This document shows positions 45,351-53,629 of a DNA stretch of 64,000 nucleotides, piece by piece. A model generated the notes under the pieces. That model was not told the DNA's origin. It did no database searches and saw only the letters and a list, made by a program, of their open reading frames with translations. Where the stretch lies: positions 310,001 to 374,000 of the forward strand of contig NZ_VLKK01000002.1 in NCBI RefSeq assembly GCF_007830065.1, given 5' to 3'. The position numbers and the translations under genes were made by a program. Every line of letters starts with the position of its first letter. The stretch's first letter is position 1. The stretch comes from Sphingobium wenxiniae. GTDB lineage: Bacteria; Pseudomonadota; Alphaproteobacteria; Sphingomonadales; Sphingomonadaceae.

Positions 45351-48037
45351 CGGTTCTCCTCGAATGGCGCGGCAAGCGCTTGCCATGCCGCGCGCACGCT
45401 TTGCCGCGCATGGGTGTAGCTGTCCAGCAGCGCGTCCCAGCTTTCCTTGCCGCAGGCCCGCGCCACCAGCGCCCGGCTGGCTTCGCGCGGTTCGGTCGAT
45501 TTGGGCGAGACGAGCCGCGATACCACCAGATAGCGGGTGATGAGGTCATGTGCGTCGACCAGATCGCGGGGAAGACGGCCTGCCTCGACCAGTTCGGCCA
45601 GCGCTTTGCCCAGATCGGGATCGAACGCCGTGCCGTAATGGAATTGCGAGATGTGGATCAGGAATTCGAGGTCCACAAGGCCGCCCGGCACCAGCTTCAC
45701 GTCCATCTCGCCGACCGGCGGTTTGTGCTTCGCGATGTCGGCCCGCATCTTCACCGCATGACGCGCCAGATCGTCGAAATCGCGTGGCCGCTCCAGCGTT
45801 TCGGTGAGGATGGCGTTCAACGCTTCGCGGGCCTGCGCGGAGCCAAAGACAGGCCGTGCGCGGGTGAGCGCCAGATGCTCCCAATCCCACGCATCCTCCC
45901 GCTGATATCTGGCGAAGCTGTCGAGGCTGACGGCGAGCAGCCCCTGCGCGCCCGAAGGCCGAAGCCGCGTATCGACTTCATAGAGCGGCCCGGCGGCGGT
46001 CGCGACGGACAGCGCATTGGTGATCCGCTGTCCCAGCCGGTTGTAATATTGCGTCGCGCCCAGCGGTTTGCGCCCATCCGATTCCGCCATGAAGTCGCCG
46101 GTGAAGAGATAGACGAGGTCGAGGTCCGATGCGTGCGTCAGCACGCCGCCGCCCATCCGGCCAAGCGCCAATATGACCAGTTCGCCGCCCGGCACCTTGC
46201 CATGCTGCGCCTCGAACTCCTTGATGGTGGCCCGCCCCAGCGCCTCGATGGCGGCCTCCGCGACGCGGGCATAGCCGCGCCCGACCTCCAGCGGGTCGCT
46301 GCCCCGGATGATCTGCGCGCCCAGCGCAAAGCGCCGGTCGCCCACCTTCTGCCGCACCCGGTCCAGCAGCGTCTGGTAATCCTCGCCCCGTTCGAGATGC
46401 GCGAACTGCTCCGCCAGCGCCTCCACGCAAGGCGGCGGGTCGAAGGCGGATGTGTCGATCAGCCCGTCGAGCAATTCCGCCCGCCGCCCCAATGCATCGG
46501 CCAGCGTCGGCGCATGGCTCAATATCTCCGCCAGCAATTCGACAAGGCCGGGCCGCGCGGCCAGCAGCTTGAAGAAATTGATCGCGCTCGGCAGCCGCCC
46601 GATCATGTCATCCAGCCGGTTGAGCGCCCGGTCCGGGTCCGGCGCTTGCCCCAGCGCGCGCATCAGGCCGGGCAGCAGTTCCTCCAACGCCTCGCGCGCC
46701 GGGGCGCTGCGGAGCGCGCGCACATTGCCGCTGCGCCATCGGGCCACGCGGGCGAAGGGCGTTTCCGCATCGGCAAAGCCCATCTCGCCAAGCTGTGCCT
46801 TCAGCTTGCCCTCGTCATGGGAAAGGCCGGCATCCTCCTGCTCCGGGGTCAGCCGGTCATAATTGCGCCCGACCCATTCCACATCGGGCCGTAGCAGATC
46901 CAGCAGCGCGCCGCCGTCCGACAGCCCGTGCAGCCGCGCCACATTATCCAGCGCTTCGGCCTGCTTGGGCAGTTCGTGGGTCTGCCGGTCCTCCACCATT
47001 TGCAAGCGATGCTCGATGGTGCGGAAGAGGACATAGGCTTCGTCCAGCCGGGCCGAAACCTCCGGCTCGAACACGCCCGCCTGCGCCAGCGCCGCCAGCG
47101 CCTCGCGCGTGTTGCCCGGCCGCAGCGCCGGATTACGCCCGCCATGGATGAGTTGATGCACCTGTGCGAAGAACTCCACCTCGCGGATGCCGCCGCGCCC
47201 GCGCTTGAGGTCATAGCCCGGCCCGAAAGCCTGTCCCTGCGCATAATGGTCGCGGATGCGGCGCGATATGTCGGTGATCGCGTCGATAGCCCCGAAATCG
47301 AGATTCCGCCGCCAGACGAAGGGCCGGATCGCCTGCATGAAATAGTCGCCCAGCGCGATGTCCCCCGCGGCAGGGCGCGCGCGGATGAAGGCGGCCTGCT
47401 CCCATCCCAGGGCCGTCGATTCATAATAGCCGATGGCTGCCTCTATAGGGAGCGCGATGGGCGTGGCTTCGGGGGAGGGGCGCAGCCGCAGGTCCACGCG
47501 GAAGACATAGCCGTCCCCGTCCCGCGCGCTCAGCAATTCGCTCATCCGCCGCCCGATGCGGACGGCGGCGTCCGCCACATCCTCCCGCTCGCCATGGGGC
47601 AGGGTGGCGGGGTCATAAAGCAGGATGGGGTCGATGTCGGACGAATAATTGAGTTCCCGGCTGCCATGCTTGCCCAGCGCCAGCACCACAAAACCGCGCG
47701 GCTCCGCGTCGGGATAGCGTTCCGCCATGGCCGTGCGCAGCGCTTGCTCCAGCGCCTCGTCGGCGAAGTCGGACAGGGTGCGCGTCACGCGGTCGAGGCC
47801 CCATGCGCCCGCAAGGTCCGCCGCCGCCGTCACCAGCGCCAGCGCCCCGCGCCGCCGCCGCAGCGCGCGCGCGACATTGTCGTCGCCCTCCGCCACCGCC
47901 CGCGCAGCCGTCATGGCCGCGTCGAGATCGCCGCTTGCCAGTACCTCCGTCACCGCCGGAAAGCGATCCATCAGCCGCGCCAGAAAGGGCGAATGCGCCC
48001 GTATCCGCGTCTCCACGTCCGCCCACTCTTCCACCAT
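45347..48037 (-). CDS. glnE: Bifunctional glutamine synthetase adenylyltransferase / deadenylase
   Basis: An 896-residue GlnE with two nucleotidyltransferase domains: the N-terminal deadenylase (GKHGSRELNYSSDIDPI) and the C-terminal adenylylase (GRMGGGVLTHASDLDLVYLF), each followed by a helical GlnD-like region. It controls glutamine synthetase according to nitrogen status, with PII. The start ATG at 48037 has GGAGACGG ahead of it; two upstream in-frame starts would add 4-6 residues. Confidence 0.96.
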   Translation of the reverse strand: MVEEWADVETRIRAHSPFLARLMDRFPAVTEVLASGDLDAAMTAARAVAEGDDNVARALRRRRGALALVTAAADLAGAWGLDRVTRTLSDFADEALEQALRTAMAERYPDAEPRGFVVLALGKHGSRELNYSSDIDPILLYDPATLPHGEREDVADAAVRIGRRMSELLSARDGDGYVFRVDLRLRPSPEATPIALPIEAAIGYYESTALGWEQAAFIRARPAAGDIALGDYFMQAIRPFVWRRNLDFGAIDAITDISRRIRDHYAQGQAFGPGYDLKRGRGGIREVEFFAQVHQLIHGGRNPALRPGNTREALAALAQAGVFEPEVSARLDEAYVLFRTIEHRLQMVEDRQTHELPKQAEALDNVARLHGLSDGGALLDLLRPDVEWVGRNYDRLTPEQEDAGLSHDEGKLKAQLGEMGFADAETPFARVARWRSGNVRALRSAPAREALEELLPGLMRALGQAPDPDRALNRLDDMIGRLPSAINFFKLLAARPGLVELLAEILSHAPTLADALGRRAELLDGLIDTSAFDPPPCVEALAEQFAHLERGEDYQTLLDRVRQKVGDRRFALGAQIIRGSDPLEVGRGYARVAEAAIEALGRATIKEFEAQHGKVPGGELVILALGRMGGGVLTHASDLDLVYLFTGDFMAESDGRKPLGATQYYNRLGQRITNALSVATAAGPLYEVDTRLRPSGAQGLLAVSLDSFARYQREDAWDWEHLALTRARPVFGSAQAREALNAILTETLERPRDFDDLARHAVKMRADIAKHKPPVGEMDVKLVPGGLVDLEFLIHISQFHYGTAFDPDLGKALAELVEAGRLPRDLVDAHDLITRYLVVSRLVSPKSTEPREASRALVARACGKESWDALLDSYTHARQSVRAAWQALAAPFEENR

Positions 48038-48086
48038 TCCGTCTCCCATCGGCACAGCCTATCGCGTCCGCTTGCGACGAAATCCA

Positions 48087-48111
48087 GAAACTTTTGCGCC
48101 TTTTGGCCGTT
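48087..48111 (+). promoter_or_regulatory. Putative EcfG-type promoter upstream of NepR-like gene
   Basis: GAAAC (48087-48091) and CGTT (48108-48111) are 16 bases apart, one mismatch from the EcfG GGAAC-N16-CGTT pattern. The start codon at 48121 would leave almost no leader, so the true transcript may be leaderless or the site may be chance. Confidence 0.4.
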
Positions 48112-48120
48112 CTCTAGGGC

Positions 48121-48309
48121 ATGGATATGCATCGCAAAGCAGATGGCCGACCAGCGCAAGGCCCCGGCAGGGGGACCGGGATCGTGACCATCGCCCTGCC
48201 CTCGCCGGGAGAGGGAGTGAGCAGGGCGTTGCGGAACGCCTATCGTCTAGCAAGTGACGCCTTGCCCGACGACATGCTCGCGCTGCTGGCCAAGCTGGAC
48301 AAGCACTGA
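48121..48309 (+). CDS. NepR-like anti-sigma factor
   Basis: A 62-residue protein whose C-terminal half RALRNAYRLASDALPDDMLALLAKLDKH matches the two-helix core of NepR, the anti-sigma factor that holds EcfG until PhyR-P displaces it. The N-terminus is unstructured and basic. No phyR, ecfG or PhyK-type kinase is next to it, so it may be a second copy or a displaced locus. It has an EcfG-like promoter, as expected for feedback control. Confidence 0.65.
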   Translation: MDMHRKADGRPAQGPGRGTGIVTIALPSPGEGVSRALRNAYRLASDALPDDMLALLAKLDKH

Positions 48310-48408
48310 CCGGCTTGGCGGGACGGGCCATATTTGTCAATGTGGCGGAATCCTTGGGTATCCGGCCTTTAAGGCAGGCGTTTCGGCGTTCGAAAAGGTG
48401 ACGGACCG

Positions 48409-49290
48409 CTACCCGCTCCGCCCAAATGTGTCGCACTGGGCCGGATCGCCGCTGTCGAGGCCGCGCCGCAGCCATTCCATCCGCTCCTGGCTGCTGCCGT
48501 GGGTGAAGCTTTCGGGCACCGGCCGCCGTCCCGCCGCCTTCTGGAGGGTGTCGTCGCCGATCGCCTGCGCCGCCTTCATCCCTTCCTCCAGATCGCCCGC
48601 TTCCATAAGGCCTGTGCGCTTGGCCCATACGCCCGCATAGCAATCCGCCTGCAATTCGACGCGCACCTGCAACGCATTGCCCTGCGCCTCGCTGACGGCG
48701 CGCTGCTGCTTGTTCACCTGACCCAGAGTGCCTTCCAGATCCTGCACATGGTGGCCGACTTCATGCGCGATGACATAGGCTTGCGCGAAATCGCCCGGAG
48801 CGCCGAAGCGTTGCTGCAATTCGGTGAAGAAATCCGTGTCCAGATAGACCTTCTGATCGTTGGGGCAGTAAAACGGCCCCATGGCGCTCTGCGCCGCGCC
48901 GCATCCCGACGTGCCGCTCTGGCTGTAGAAGGAGAGGATGGTCGGCTGATAATTCTGCCCCGACTCCTTGAAGACCTGTCCCCACACCCGCTCGGTCGAT
49001 CCCAGCACCTTCAGCGACCAGTGCTGGATATCGGACAACTGCCCGGGATCGCGGCTGGCGGGCGCGCTCTGCTGCTGGGGCGCGCCGCCGCCGCCTATCA
49101 TGCTCAGCGGATTGACCCCCATCACCGCGAGGATGATGAGCACCACCACGATCCCGCCGCAGCCGAAACGGCTGCCGATCAGCGGCAGCAACATGCCAAG
49201 GCCGCCGCCCAATCCTCCCCCGCCAAAGCCGCCTCCACGGCCGCTTTGCACCTCGAAATTGGAGCTTTCCTGTTCGTCGTCCAGCCGCAT
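48409..49290 (-). CDS. YpfJ-family putative zinc metallopeptidase
   Basis: A 293-residue protein. MRLDDEQESSNFEVQSGRGGG N-terminus, one membrane helix (about 45-66, CGGIVVVLIILAVMGVN), then the domain with zinc site HEVGHHVQ and further RVELQADCYAGVW. The family is annotated as neutral zinc metallopeptidases of unknown substrate. Start at ATG 49290 (GAGGA before it), the family's usual N-terminus, rather than the ATG 11 codons earlier. Several Cys in the extracytoplasmic part could form disulfides. Confidence 0.9.
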   Translation of the reverse strand: MRLDDEQESSNFEVQSGRGGGFGGGGLGGGLGMLLPLIGSRFGCGGIVVVLIILAVMGVNPLSMIGGGGAPQQQSAPASRDPGQLSDIQHWSLKVLGSTERVWGQVFKESGQNYQPTILSFYSQSGTSGCGAAQSAMGPFYCPNDQKVYLDTDFFTELQQRFGAPGDFAQAYVIAHEVGHHVQDLEGTLGQVNKQQRAVSEAQGNALQVRVELQADCYAGVWAKRTGLMEAGDLEEGMKAAQAIGDDTLQKAAGRRPVPESFTHGSSQERMEWLRRGLDSGDPAQCDTFGRSG

Positions 49291-49423
49291 CGCGTCCTCG
49301 TTCCTGTGCGCTTGCTCGCCCATTGCCTACGCGATTCGGGGAGGGCTGGGAACTGTCATGAAAGCATGGCGTATCGGAGATTAAGTTGGAATGCCGCCCG
49401 CAAAGACTATATTGCACTGCGAT

Positions 49424-50617
49424 ATGGCAGATATCGAAACAGAATCCGCTCCCTCCCGGCCCCGGCGGCGCGCTGCGCCCCTGCCGCTTCCCCGGCAGGT
49501 CGCGCTGCTGCTGCAGGGCGGCGGCGCACTCGGCTCCTTCCAGGCGGGGGTCTATGAGCGGCTGGATGCGCTGGGAATCGACGTGACGTGGGTTGCGGGC
49601 ATCTCCATCGGCGCGGTCAACGCCGCCATCATCGCGGGCAATCCGCCGCACCGGCGCTTGAGCCGCCTCAAGAAATTCTGGCTGACCGTGTCGGGCGGAA
49701 TACCCAATGTCGTCCTGCCGGAAATCGACCATATCCGCGAATTCGCGCATCTGATGGCGGCGGGCACGGTCGCGACCTTCGGCGTGCCGGGCATGTTCCG
49801 CCCGCGCCTGTGGCCTACGCCGCTGATGCCCGAAGGAACGCCGGGCGCGATCAGCTTCTATGACAGCGCGCCGCTCAAGGACATGCTGGACGCCTGCGTC
49901 GACTGGGATCTTCTGAACGACGGGCCGGTGCGGCTGTCGGTCGGGGCTGTGGACGTGGAAAGCGGCAATTTCGCCTATTGGGACACGCGCGGCCCCGGCG
50001 GCAATTCGACCCGCATCGACGCGCGGCATATCATGGCGTCGGGCGCCCTGCCGCCCGGCCTGCCGCCGGTGGAGATCGATGGGCGCTGGTATTGGGACGG
50101 CGGTATCGTGTCCAACACGCCGCTTGCCCATGTGCTCGATCACCAGACCGACGACATGCTGGTGTTCCAGGTGGACCTGTTCCCCGCCGCCGGGCCGAGG
50201 CCCCGGCAGATCACCGACGTCTATTCCCGCACCAAGGACATCCAATATTCCAGCCGCACCCGGCAGGTGACGGATCAATATCTGCGCCTGCGCCGCGAAC
50301 ATGGCGCGATTCGCGCGCTGCTCGACAAGCTGCCGCCCGAATTGCAGGACGATCCCGACGCGCAGCGCCTGCGCAGCATGATGGATTGCGGATCGGTCAA
50401 CATCGTCCACCTGATCTACCGCAGCCGCAATTGGGAAAGCGGCGCGCGCGACTTCGAGTTTTCGCGCTCCACCATGCTCGACCACTGGAGTCAGGGCCGG
50501 GAAGCCGTGGAGGAAGTGATGCACAAGGGCGACCTGATCGCCCGCAACATCCTGGACGGCAAGAGCGCGACCTTCGACCTCGACGCCCCCGATCATCTCA
50601 AGGAGAAAAAGGCATGA
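49424..50617 (+). CDS. Patatin-like phospholipase family protein
   Basis: A 397-residue patatin. Oxyanion motif QGGGALGSFQAGVYE, nucleophile GISIGAVNA (GxSxG), catalytic Asp in YWDGG, and a C-terminal DUF3734-type region. It hydrolyses acyl esters. Start at MADIETES (49424) or MPPAKTIL (49391); neither has a clear ribosome-binding site. Its stop overlaps the start of the 3-hydroxybutyrate dehydrogenase gene (ATGA), a pairing known in many alphaproteobacteria, suggesting a link to poly-3-hydroxybutyrate or lipid turnover. Confidence 0.9.
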   Translation: MADIETESAPSRPRRRAAPLPLPRQVALLLQGGGALGSFQAGVYERLDALGIDVTWVAGISIGAVNAAIIAGNPPHRRLSRLKKFWLTVSGGIPNVVLPEIDHIREFAHLMAAGTVATFGVPGMFRPRLWPTPLMPEGTPGAISFYDSAPLKDMLDACVDWDLLNDGPVRLSVGAVDVESGNFAYWDTRGPGGNSTRIDARHIMASGALPPGLPPVEIDGRWYWDGGIVSNTPLAHVLDHQTDDMLVFQVDLFPAAGPRPRQITDVYSRTKDIQYSSRTRQVTDQYLRLRREHGAIRALLDKLPPELQDDPDAQRLRSMMDCGSVNIVHLIYRSRNWESGARDFEFSRSTMLDHWSQGREAVEEVMHKGDLIARNILDGKSATFDLDAPDHLKEKKA

Positions 50618-51405
50618 GCAAATCCCTGTCCGGCAAGACCGCGCTTATCACCGGCTCCACGTCCGGCATCGGCCTTGCCTATGCCAAGGCGCTGGCGGGG
50701 GAGGGCGCGAATGTCGTCATCAACGGCTTCGGCGACGCGGATGCGATAGAAAAGGAGCGGCAGGGGCTGGAGGAACTGTCAGGCGCCAGGGCGCTCTATT
50801 CCGGCCATGACCTCACCAAGGTCGACCAGATCGAAGCGATGATGAAGGAAGCGGCGGACGCCTTTGGCGGCGTCGACATCCTCATCAACAATGCCGGGAT
50901 GCAGCATGTCGCCCCGGTGGAGGAATTTCCGCTCCACAAATGGGACCTCATCATCGCGCTGAACCTCAATGCGGCTTTCCATACTACGCGGCTTGCCATT
51001 CCTTATATGAAGTCGCGGAAATGGGGCCGCATCATCCAGACCGCGTCCGCCCATTCGCTGACTGCCTCGCCCTTCAAGAGCGCCTATGTGACCGCCAAGC
51101 ACGGCCTTGCGGGCTTCACCAAGACGGTGGCGCTGGAAACGGCGACCTTCGGCATCACCGCCAACTGCATTTCGCCCGGCTATGTCTGGACGCCGCTGGT
51201 GGAAAACCAGATTCCCGACACGATGAAGGCGCGGGGCATGACCCGCGAGCAGGTGATGAACGACGTCCTCCTCGCGGGCCAGCCGACCAAGCAATTCGTG
51301 ACCGTGGATCAGGTCGCCGCCATGGCGCTGTTCCTGTGCGGCGACGCCGCCGCCAACATCACCGGCGCCAATATGAGCATCGACGGCGGCTGGACGGCGC
51401 AATAG
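50614..51405 (+). CDS. 3-hydroxybutyrate dehydrogenase
   Basis: A 263-residue SDR. NAD motif TGSTSGIGLAYAKAL, NNAGMQHVAPVEEFP, active-site Tyr/Lys in YVTAKHG and the C-terminal GANMSIDGGWTAQ. The closest pattern is D-3-hydroxybutyrate dehydrogenase (BdhA): it oxidises 3-hydroxybutyrate to acetoacetate. Coupled to the patatin gene. Confidence 0.9.
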   Translation: MSKSLSGKTALITGSTSGIGLAYAKALAGEGANVVINGFGDADAIEKERQGLEELSGARALYSGHDLTKVDQIEAMMKEAADAFGGVDILINNAGMQHVAPVEEFPLHKWDLIIALNLNAAFHTTRLAIPYMKSRKWGRIIQTASAHSLTASPFKSAYVTAKHGLAGFTKTVALETATFGITANCISPGYVWTPLVENQIPDTMKARGMTREQVMNDVLLAGQPTKQFVTVDQVAAMALFLCGDAAANITGANMSIDGGWTAQ

Positions 51406-51417
51406 GCGACGCCTTCA

Positions 51418-51446
51418 CTCCCCCTTCCGCTGGCGGGAGGGGGGAG
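51418..51446. repeat. GC-rich imperfect palindrome after dehydrogenase gene
   Basis: CTCCCCCTTCCGC (51418-51430) and GCGGGAGGGGGGAG (51433-51446) form an imperfect stem in the gap before glmS. It resembles the atpD-atpC hairpin and other sphingomonad intergenic palindromes. It could end the upstream transcript, but has no T-run. Confidence 0.45.
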
Positions 51447-51571
51447 GGTGGGACCTTCGTTCTGTGGCGTGAAATCTTCGCCATCTTCCGCCTTCGTTAA
51501 TGCCTTGTGGAAATGACCCCGCTATAGGCGGATGACAGGCGCATCTTTCTCTTCACGGGGCTTTCACATCC

Positions 51572-53395
51572 ATGTGCGGTATTATCGGGATCATCGGCAG
51601 GGACGACGTGGCGCAGCGGCTGGTGGACGGCCTCCAGCGCCTGGAATATCGCGGCTATGACAGCGCGGGCGTCGCCACCGTCCATGACGGCCTGATCGAC
51701 CGCCGCCGCGCCGAGGGAAAGCTCGTCAATCTGGTGAAGGCGCTGGAGGATGCGCCGCTCCCCGGCACCATCGGCATCGCCCACACCCGCTGGGCCACCC
51801 ATGGCGCGCCGACCACCAGCAACGCCCATCCCCATGCCACGCGCGAAGTCGCTCTCGTCCACAATGGCATCATCGAGAATTTCAAGCCGCTGCGCGAGGA
51901 ACTGATCGCGCGGGGCCGCGTCTTCGACAGCCAGACCGACACGGAGGTCGTCGCCCATCTGGTCAGCGAACTGGTCGAGCAGGGTGCGTCCCCTCGCGAG
52001 GCCGTCGAACAGGTCCTTCCCCGCCTGCATGGCGCCTTTGCGCTGGCCATCCTATTCCGCAGCCATCCCGACATGCTGATCGGGGCGCGCCTCGGATCGC
52101 CGCTGGTGGTCGGCTATGGCGAGGGGGAAACCTATCTGGGTTCCGATGCCCTCGCGCTCGCGCCGCTGACCCAGCGCATCGCCTATCTGGAAGAGGGCGA
52201 CTGGGTCGTCGTCACCCGCGACGGCGCGGAAATCTTCGACAAGGACAACAATCCCGTCGAGCGTCCCGTCACCATTTCCGGCGTCACCGGCGAGCTGATC
52301 TCCAAGGGCAATCACCGCCATTACATGCTCAAGGAGATTTACGAGCAGCCGGTGGTCGTGGCGCAAACGCTGCGCTCCTACCTGCGCCGCATGGAGGATC
52401 AGGTGTCGCTGCCGGTCCCCGATTTCGACCTGAGCGCGATCCGCCGCGTCACCATCGTCGCTTGCGGCACCAGCTTCTATGCGGGCATGGTCGCGAAATA
52501 CTGGTTCGAGCAGTTCGCCCGCGTCCCCGCCGACATCGACGTGGCGAGCGAGTTCCGCTACCGCGCGCCGGTGATGGAGGATGGGGGGCTGATGATCGTC
52601 ATCAGCCAGTCGGGCGAAACCGCCGACACGCTCGCCGCCCTGCGCCACGCCCGGGCCGAGGGGCAGAAGATCGCCGCCGTCGTCAACGTCCCCACCAGCT
52701 CCATGGCGCGGGAGGCGGACCTGCTGCTTCCCACCCATGCCGGGCCGGAGATCGGCGTCGCTTCGACCAAGGCGTTCACCTGTCAGCTTGCGGTGCTGGC
52801 CGCCTTCGCCGCCAATCTCGCCCGCGCCAAGGGACGGCTGGACGAAAAGGCGGAGAAGGAACTGGTCCGCCATCTCGCCGAAGCGCCCGCCGCATTGAAC
52901 GCCGCGCTGGCCTATGACGAATCGATCGAGGCGATGGCGCATCTGATCGCCGGGGCGCGGGACGTGCTCTATCTGGGACGCGGGCCGGACTATCCGCTGG
53001 CGCTGGAAGGGGCATTGAAGCTCAAGGAGATCAGTTACATCCATGCCGAAGGCTATGCCGCCGGAGAGATGAAGCATGGTCCCATCGCCCTCATCGACGA
53101 GTCCGTGCCGGTGATCGTCCTCGCCCCCAGCGGGCCGCTCTTTGAAAAGACCGTCAGCAACATGCAGGAAGTGCAGGCGCGCGGCGGCAAGGTGGTGCTG
53201 ATCTCCGACTATGACGGCGTGGCTGCGGCGGGGGAGGGCTGCATCGCGACCATCACCATGCCCAAGGTCCATCCGCTGATCGCGCCGATGGTCTACGCCG
53301 TGCCGGTGCAGTTGCTCGCCTATCATGTCGCCGTGGCCAAGGGCACGGACGTCGATCAGCCAAGGAACCTTGCAAAATCCGTGACGGTCGAATGA
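51572..53395 (+). CDS. glmS: Glutamine-fructose-6-phosphate aminotransferase (isomerizing)
   Basis: A 607-residue GlmS: N-terminal glutaminase with the catalytic Cys right after the initiator Met (MCGIIGIIGR), HTRWATHGAPTTSNAHPH, then two SIS isomerase domains (TIVACGTSFYAGMVAKYW, SQSGETADTLAALRHA) and the C-terminal DVDQPRNLAKSVTVE. It makes glucosamine-6-phosphate for peptidoglycan and LPS. No ribozyme-type leader is visible. Confidence 0.98.
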   Translation: MCGIIGIIGRDDVAQRLVDGLQRLEYRGYDSAGVATVHDGLIDRRRAEGKLVNLVKALEDAPLPGTIGIAHTRWATHGAPTTSNAHPHATREVALVHNGIIENFKPLREELIARGRVFDSQTDTEVVAHLVSELVEQGASPREAVEQVLPRLHGAFALAILFRSHPDMLIGARLGSPLVVGYGEGETYLGSDALALAPLTQRIAYLEEGDWVVVTRDGAEIFDKDNNPVERPVTISGVTGELISKGNHRHYMLKEIYEQPVVVAQTLRSYLRRMEDQVSLPVPDFDLSAIRRVTIVACGTSFYAGMVAKYWFEQFARVPADIDVASEFRYRAPVMEDGGLMIVISQSGETADTLAALRHARAEGQKIAAVVNVPTSSMAREADLLLPTHAGPEIGVASTKAFTCQLAVLAAFAANLARAKGRLDEKAEKELVRHLAEAPAALNAALAYDESIEAMAHLIAGARDVLYLGRGPDYPLALEGALKLKEISYIHAEGYAAGEMKHGPIALIDESVPVIVLAPSGPLFEKTVSNMQEVQARGGKVVLISDYDGVAAAGEGCIATITMPKVHPLIAPMVYAVPVQLLAYHVAVAKGTDVDQPRNLAKSVTVE

Positions 53396-53398
53396 GGA

Positions 53399-53596
53399 TC
53401 AGTGCAGTTCGGTAAAGTCGTAACGGTCGCGCACGCGGGCGTTGAAAAAACGGCCCTTTGATGGCGCAACTCGCATCCGTTCGACGATTTCTTCCGGCAC
53501 GTCGAAATAGCGGTAGCGGCGGCCGCTGACGAATTGGATGTCGAGCGCATGGGCGCTGGCGTCATAATCGAAGCGGCGGATGACGGTCGACGGCAT
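53399..53596 (-). CDS. KTSC domain protein
   Basis: A 65-residue protein: MPSTVIRRFDYDASAHALDIQFVSGRRYRYFDVPEEIVERMRVAPSKGRFFNARVRDRYDF. This is the KTSC domain (named from lysyl-tRNA-synthetase-associated C-termini); standalone versions are common and of unknown function. It is convergent with glmS and follows the GNAT-nitrilase gene on the same strand by 33 bases. Confidence 0.88.
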   Translation of the reverse strand: MPSTVIRRFDYDASAHALDIQFVSGRRYRYFDVPEEIVERMRVAPSKGRFFNARVRDRYDFTELH

Positions 53597-53629
53597 GAAA
53601 CGTCAACCGCCTGCTCAAGAACGGGTTCC

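Noticed and set aside
48761-50596. A 611-codon minus-strand frame across the patatin and YpfJ genes
   Set aside because: It crosses two real genes on opposite strands without a consistent domain; it only looks long because stops are rare in GC-rich DNA.
51406-51571. A glmS ribozyme in the glmS leader
   Set aside because: The leader is too short and lacks the ribozyme core; that element belongs to Gram-positive bacteria. Only a GC-rich palindrome is present.
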